The notes below the pieces were generated by a model. The model saw only the letters and a list, made by a program, of their open reading frames with translations. It was not told where the DNA came from and made no database searches. 7,364 bases of DNA from Planctomycetales bacterium. Its GTDB lineage: Bacteria; Planctomycetota; Phycisphaerae; SM23-33. This document shows, in pieces, positions 4,848 through 7,364 of this stretch (within the stretch, counting starts at the first letter, position 1; every line of letters begins with the position of its first letter). The translations under genes were made by a program, and so were the position numbers. The DNA lies in the NCBI GenBank assembly GCA_030642005.1, contig DAOWOP010000134.1, positions 1 to 7,364 of the forward strand, read 5' to 3'.

Positions 4848-5636
4848 ATGGCTGAAATTACTGCAAAGATGGTCAAGGCCCTGCGGGATGAAACCGGGCA
4901 GGGCATGATGGACTGTAAGAAGGCGCTGGCCGAAACAGGCGGAGACGTCGAGGCCGCCGTTGAACTGCTGCGCAAGAAAGGAATGGCCGCCGCCGAAACC
5001 AAAACCGCACGCACGGCGGCTGAAGGACTCGTAGCCATCCACGAAGCCAACGGCGCCGCCGCCATGGTCGAAGTGGTCTGCGAAACGGACTTCTGCGCCC
5101 GCAACGATGAATTCAAGGCGATGGTCCGGCAGGTGGCGTCCCTTGCCGCCGGCGCAGGCGACGGCGACATCCAGGCCTCCGATGAAATGACGGCAGCCGT
5201 ACAGGACTGCTTCAACAAGATCGGCGAGAACATGCGATACGTGCGAGGCGTGAAGGTCTCCGCCCCGACCGTCGGCGCATACATCCATCATAACGGCAAG
5301 GTCGGCGTGCTGGTCGGCATCGACGGCGAAATCGACGGCCAGACCGTCAACGACCTCTGCATGCACATCGCCTTTGCAGACCCGATCGGGCTGACCAAAG
5401 ACGACGTCCCAGCCGACCTCGTCGAGAAGGAAAAGAAAATCGCCAAAGAACAAGCAATCGAGGCCGGCAAACCCGAAGAGATCGCCGAAAAAATGGTCGC
5501 CGGCAAGGTCAATAAGTTCCTCGCCTCAAAGGCGCTGCTGGAACAGACATTCGTCCGGGATGAGAAGAAAAAAGTCAAGGACATCCTCGGGGCTGCGAAG
5601 ATAACGACCTTCGCCAGATTCCAGGTCGGGCAGTAA
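4848..5636 (+). CDS. tsf: Translation elongation factor Ts
   Basis: A 262-residue guanine-nucleotide exchange factor that releases GDP from EF-Tu in the cytoplasm. The N-terminal UBA-like domain (about 1-55) shows ITAKMVKALRDETGQGMMDCKKAL, close to E. coli. The core contains VVCETDFCARNDEF (76-89), in which Thr80-Asp81-Phe82 forms the TDF motif that contacts EF-Tu; the following Val is Cys here. Later family stretches are IGENMRYVRG, MHIAFADP, and GKPEEIAEKMVAGKVNKF. The protein ends at FARFQVGQ, about where E. coli EF-Ts continues into a further short C-terminal segment, which accounts for its shorter length (E. coli 283). The ATG at 4848 has a modest GAGAG (4838-4842) upstream. It follows rpsB and precedes pyrH, the conserved bacterial order. 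Confidence 0.98.
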   Translation: MAEITAKMVKALRDETGQGMMDCKKALAETGGDVEAAVELLRKKGMAAAETKTARTAAEGLVAIHEANGAAAMVEVVCETDFCARNDEFKAMVRQVASLAAGAGDGDIQASDEMTAAVQDCFNKIGENMRYVRGVKVSAPTVGAYIHHNGKVGVLVGIDGEIDGQTVNDLCMHIAFADPIGLTKDDVPADLVEKEKKIAKEQAIEAGKPEEIAEKMVAGKVNKFLASKALLEQTFVRDEKKKVKDILGAAKITTFARFQVGQ

Positions 5637-5641
5637 ACAGT

Positions 5642-5740
5642 ATTTCCGATTTTCAACTGCCAATTTCCAATTGAACAGAAAAAGCGTCTGATTGTTTTTT
5701 TCAATCGGAAATCGAAAATTGGAAATCGAAAATTGGAAAT
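5642..5740. repeat. Inverted pair of heptamer arrays spanning the tsf-pyrH gap
   Basis: The left arm 5642-5675 reads as four 7-bp units (ATTTCCG, ATTTTCA, ACTGCCA, ATTTCCA) plus ATTGAA. The right arm 5700-5740 is TTCAAT plus five units (CGGAAAT, CGAAAAT, TGGAAAT, CGAAAAT, TGGAAAT). The arms are inverse complements with about five mismatches and one extra heptamer on the right. A 24-nt spacer separates them. The element starts 5 nt after the tsf stop and ends 2 nt before the pyrH ATG. Confidence 0.85.
5735..5740 (+). promoter_or_regulatory. Probable pyrH ribosome-binding site inside a heptamer repeat
   Basis: GGAAAT, with GGA 5 nt before the ATG at 5743, is the only Shine-Dalgarno-like sequence there. 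It is part of the last repeat unit (TGGAAAT), so the repeat appears to supply the site. Complementarity to 16S rRNA is weak. Confidence 0.5.
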
Positions 5741-5742
5741 CC

Positions 5743-6468
5743 ATGGTAACGAAGTCAGCCTATCATCGCGTGTTAATCAAGGTTTCCGGGGAGGCGTTTT
5801 GCGGCTCCGACGGATTCGGTATCGATCCGTCGGCGCTGGAAGCCCTCATAACCGAACTGCTCGGAGTCCACGAGACAGGCGTGCAGATCGGCCTTGTCGT
5901 CGGTGGCGGAAATATTTTTCGGGGCAGGGAACTGTCCAAGGCCGGTCTCATCGCCCGCCCGACCGCCGACGCGATGGGAATGCTGGCTACGGTAATGAAC
6001 GCCCTGGCATTAGGCGACGCCCTGGCCGGTCGGGCCGCGAGAGTGAGCGTAATGTCGGCTAAGCCCACTGCCGATGCCTGCGAGCCGTTCACTCGCCGAT
6101 GTGCGATTGAGCATCTGGAAGCGGGAAAAATCGTCATCCTCGCCGGCGGGACGGGAAACCCGTTCTTCACAACCGACACCTGCGCCGCACTCCGGGCCGC
6201 CGAAATCGGAGCCGAGGTCCTGCTGAAGGCGACAAAAGTCGATGGCGTTTTCGACGCCGACCCCGTAACGAACCCGAACGCCAAAAAGTTCGACCGTCTG
6301 ACATACGGCGAGGTGTTGAGCCGGCAGTTGGGCGTGATGGACCTGGCAGCCGTTTCGATGTGCATGGAGTCAGGCATCCCGATTATCGTTTTTCGTATGG
6401 ACAAGCCGGGCAATCTCGCTGCCGCCGGCGCAGGCGAAAACGTCGGAACCGTTATTTCGAACGGTTAA
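5743..6468 (+). CDS. pyrH: UMP kinase (uridylate kinase)
   Basis: A 241-residue bacterial UMP kinase of the amino-acid-kinase fold, converting UMP and ATP to UDP and ADP in pyrimidine nucleotide synthesis. Motifs: RVLIKVSGEAF (9-19), LVVGGGNIFRG (51-61), TADAMGMLATVMNALAL (74-90) at the UMP site, ILAGGTGNPFFTTDT (132-146), LLKATKVDGVFDADP, and LGVMDLAAVSMCMESGIPIIVF near the C-terminus. Length matches the family norm of about 240. I chose the ATG at 5743 because the conserved domain begins within ten residues. An in-frame TTG at 5692 would add 17 residues (FFSIGNRKLEIENWKS) translated from the repeat. Pro73 stands where many relatives have Ala, a minor change. It follows tsf by 106 bp and precedes frr by 154 bp; both gaps are filled by repeats. 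Confidence 0.98.
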   Translation: MVTKSAYHRVLIKVSGEAFCGSDGFGIDPSALEALITELLGVHETGVQIGLVVGGGNIFRGRELSKAGLIARPTADAMGMLATVMNALALGDALAGRAARVSVMSAKPTADACEPFTRRCAIEHLEAGKIVILAGGTGNPFFTTDTCAALRAAEIGAEVLLKATKVDGVFDADPVTNPNAKKFDRLTYGEVLSRQLGVMDLAAVSMCMESGIPIIVFRMDKPGNLAAAGAGENVGTVISNG

Positions 6469-6485
6469 GTAGAAAAGCGTTTGAG

Positions 6486-6581
6486 CCACAGAGGACACAG
6501 AGTTCACAGAAAATAACAAAAACAGACTCGCCTTTTCTCTTTTCAGAATAAATATCTCTGTGTTCTCTGTGTCCTCTGTGG
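6486..6581. repeat. Inverted pair of 27-nt CACAGAG repeats between pyrH and frr
   Basis: The left arm 6486-6512 (CCACAGAGGACACAGAG then TTCACAGAAA) is inverted at 6555-6581 with three mismatches in 27. The 42-nt spacer is AT-rich. The arms have a 9-bp period (CACAGAGGA, CACAGAGTT, CACAGA). The unit is clearly related to 2561-2670, while the spacers differ. It occupies most of the 154-bp gap. Confidence 0.88.
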
Positions 6582-6587
6582 TAAATA

Positions 6588-6598
6588 ATTCAGGCTAC
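6588..6598. repeat. Solo copy of the ATTCAGGCTAC motif
   Basis: An 11-bp exact match to 81-91, one arm of the palindrome at 38-94, directly after the CACAGAG element and 24 bp before the frr start. It may be a remnant arm of the same dispersed element. Confidence 0.5.
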
Positions 6599-6622
6599 AG
6601 ACTTACATGAGGCGCGTGGGCC

Positions 6623-7183
6623 ATGCCGATAGACGATATTTTACTGGAATGTGAAGAGAAGATGTCAAAGGCCGTCGAGTTCTTCGGCGACGAGTTGCGG
6701 GTAATCCGCACAGGCCGGGCGTCGGCGGGACTGGTCGAGCACATAAAGGTCGATTATTACGGCTCACCGACGGACCTTCAGCAGTTGGCGTCGATTTCAG
6801 CGCCCGAGCCGGACATGATCGTCATCAAGCCGTTCGACCCGGCCAGCGTCAAGGAGATCGAAAAGGCGATTCAGACCTCCGAACTGGGCATCGCGCCGGC
6901 AACGGCCGGGAAGGTCATCCGCCTGCCGATCCCCGCGCTGTCCGGCGAACGCCGACAGCACCTGGTGGCGCAGCTGAAAAAAATGGCCGAGCAGGCGCGA
7001 ATTACCGTCCGAAACATTCGCAGAGAAGCAAACAAGACCGCCGATAAAGAAAAAAACGAAAATCTACTCACCGAAGACGACGTAACACAATGTAAAGAAG
7101 AAGTTCAGAAACTAACCGGCGAGTATGGAAAGAAAATAGACAAAATCCTCGAAGAAAAGAACAAGGAAGTGATGGAAACGTAA
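6623..7183 (+). CDS. frr: Ribosome recycling factor
   Basis: A 186-residue RRF which, with EF-G, splits the post-termination ribosome so its subunits can be reused. Length equals the family standard (E. coli 185). Domain I helices are at both ends: LLECEEKMSKAVEFFGDELRVIRTGRAS (7-34) and ARITVRNIRREANKTADKEK (125-144) through to the C-terminal EEVQKLTGEYGKKIDKILEEKNKEV. Domain II lies between, with VDYYGSPTDLQQLASIS (43-59), PFDPASVKEIEKAI and LPIPALSGERRQHL. The conserved Arg cluster is at 130-134 (RNIRR). The ATG at 6623 has a GAGG at 6609-6612, a rather long 10-nt spacing. An ATG at 6607 is out of frame. It is the last protein gene of the cluster. No hairpin-plus-T-run terminator was seen before the tRNA; heptamer arrays follow the stop directly. 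Confidence 0.98.
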   Translation: MPIDDILLECEEKMSKAVEFFGDELRVIRTGRASAGLVEHIKVDYYGSPTDLQQLASISAPEPDMIVIKPFDPASVKEIEKAIQTSELGIAPATAGKVIRLPIPALSGERRQHLVAQLKKMAEQARITVRNIRREANKTADKEKNENLLTEDDVTQCKEEVQKLTGEYGKKIDKILEEKNKEVMET

Positions 7184-7185
7184 TC

Positions 7186-7213
7186 AGGGACTAGGGACTT
7201 GGGACTAGGGACT
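7186..7213. repeat. Heptamer array (A/T)GGGACT
   Basis: Four 7-bp units, AGGGACT, AGGGACT, TGGGACT and AGGGACT, begin 3 bp after the frr stop. The motif matches the minus-strand reading of the array next to groEL (851-885). Confidence 0.85.
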
Positions 7214-7225
7214 TGGCAAAAGACC

Positions 7226-7260
7226 GGATTACTGATTACCGATTACTGATTACCGATTAC
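7226..7260. repeat. Heptamer array (C/T)GATTAC
   Basis: Five 7-bp units (GGATTAC, TGATTAC, CGATTAC, TGATTAC, CGATTAC) with alternating C/T at the first position after the first unit. A T-rich stretch (TTTCTTTTTT, 7261-7270) follows. Confidence 0.88.
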
Positions 7261-7270
7261 TTTCTTTTTT

Positions 7271-7302
7271 GACTGACTACTGACTACTGACTACTTATTA
7301 CT
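7271..7302. repeat. Heptamer array GACTACT
   Basis: GACT is followed by three exact GACTACT units (7275-7295) and a degenerate TATTACT. This is the third distinct heptamer family within 120 bp, ending 11 bp before the tRNA. Confidence 0.85.
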
Positions 7303-7313
7303 ATCTGTTATCC

Positions 7314-7364
7314 GGGGGAGTAGCTCAACTGGTAGAGCAACGCCCTTTTCAGGCGTCGGTTCTG
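7314..7364 (+). tRNA. Partial tRNA, best read as tRNA-Lys(UUU), cut by the window edge
   Basis: The first 51 nt of a tRNA are present. Acceptor 5' strand GGGGGAG (7314-7320), then TA; D-arm GCTC-AACTGGTA-GAGC (7323-7338); anticodon stem ACGCC (7340-7344) with GGCGT (7352-7356); 7-nt loop CTTTTCA (7345-7351); variable loop CGGTT; and the start of the T-stem (CTG). The loop places TTT at 34-36, giving Lys. Position 37 would be C, whereas it is nearly always a purine and A in tRNA-Lys. Shifting the frame to read TTC (Glu) destroys the anticodon stem, so Lys is preferred. The T-arm, acceptor 3' strand and CCA lie outside. Confidence 0.8.

Noticed and set aside
4226..5284. 352-codon minus-strand open frame opposite rpsB/tsf
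   Set aside because: Ser/Ala-rich shadow frame overlapping real genes on the other strand, with no family motif.
3894..5453. 519-codon open frame on the minus strand opposite rpsB and tsf
   Set aside because: It lies antisense to two unmistakable genes, has low-complexity Gly/Arg/His/Phe-rich translation with no recognisable domain, and is explained by GC-rich codon bias of the real genes.
5692..5742. Upstream TTG start for PyrH
   Set aside because: The extra residues translate the heptamer repeat, there is no Shine-Dalgarno site before the TTG, and UMP kinases do not have this extension.
7186..7302. CRISPR-like repeat array
   Set aside because: Units are 7 bp and directly contiguous without spacers, and no cas genes are present. 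It is tandem short-repeat DNA.
7269..7304. Promoter for the tRNA (TTGACT followed by TACTAT)
   Set aside because: The TTGACT arises from the heptamer array and the best -10 candidate is about 24 bp away, too far for a sigma70 promoter.

Overview
The window looks like a chromosomal segment of a GC-rich planctomycete, most likely Phycisphaerae or Sedimentisphaerales. That placement is inferred from the style of the S2, EF-Ts, UMP kinase and RRF proteins, a GroEL with a Cys-Cys pair before its VKAPGFGDRR stretch, and intergenic DNA crowded with short periodic repeats. No database search was possible. I see no CRISPR array, transposase, phage gene, toxin-antitoxin pair or defence island. The unusual content is intergenic.

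Minus-strand half (about 1-3610). In transcription order this holds a degenerate response-regulator receiver protein (3546-3112), groES (3014-2691) and groEL (2519-888), closed by two hairpin/T-run terminators in tandem (847-813 and 799-759). Next on the same strand comes a strong sigma70-type promoter (711-684), a GC-rich leader of about 170 nt that folds into several consecutive hairpins (about 677-507), and a short AT-rich gene for a secreted beta-helix-like protein (506-126). A 15-bp inverted repeat (38-94) lies beyond that gene.

Plus-strand half (about 3811-7364). A well-formed promoter (3811-3839) and a leader hairpin precede the conserved translation and nucleotide cluster rpsB-tsf-pyrH-frr: ribosomal protein S2 with a TTG start, elongation factor Ts, UMP kinase and ribosome recycling factor. 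A partial tRNA, best read as tRNA-Lys(UUU), runs off the right edge.

Cross-cutting pattern. Almost every gap carries low-complexity repeats of two types. The first is arrays with a 7-bp period (851-885, 3766-3798, both arms of 5642-5740, and three arrays in 7186-7302). The second is imperfect inverted pairs of a 27-nt CACAGAG-rich unit (2561-2670 between groES and groEL; 6486-6581 between pyrH and frr). Some sit inside operons and one supplies the probable ribosome-binding site of pyrH, so they could affect mRNA folding and relative expression. These repeats and the structured leader at 507-677 are the best candidates for undescribed biology here; the protein-coding genes are mostly ordinary housekeeping genes.
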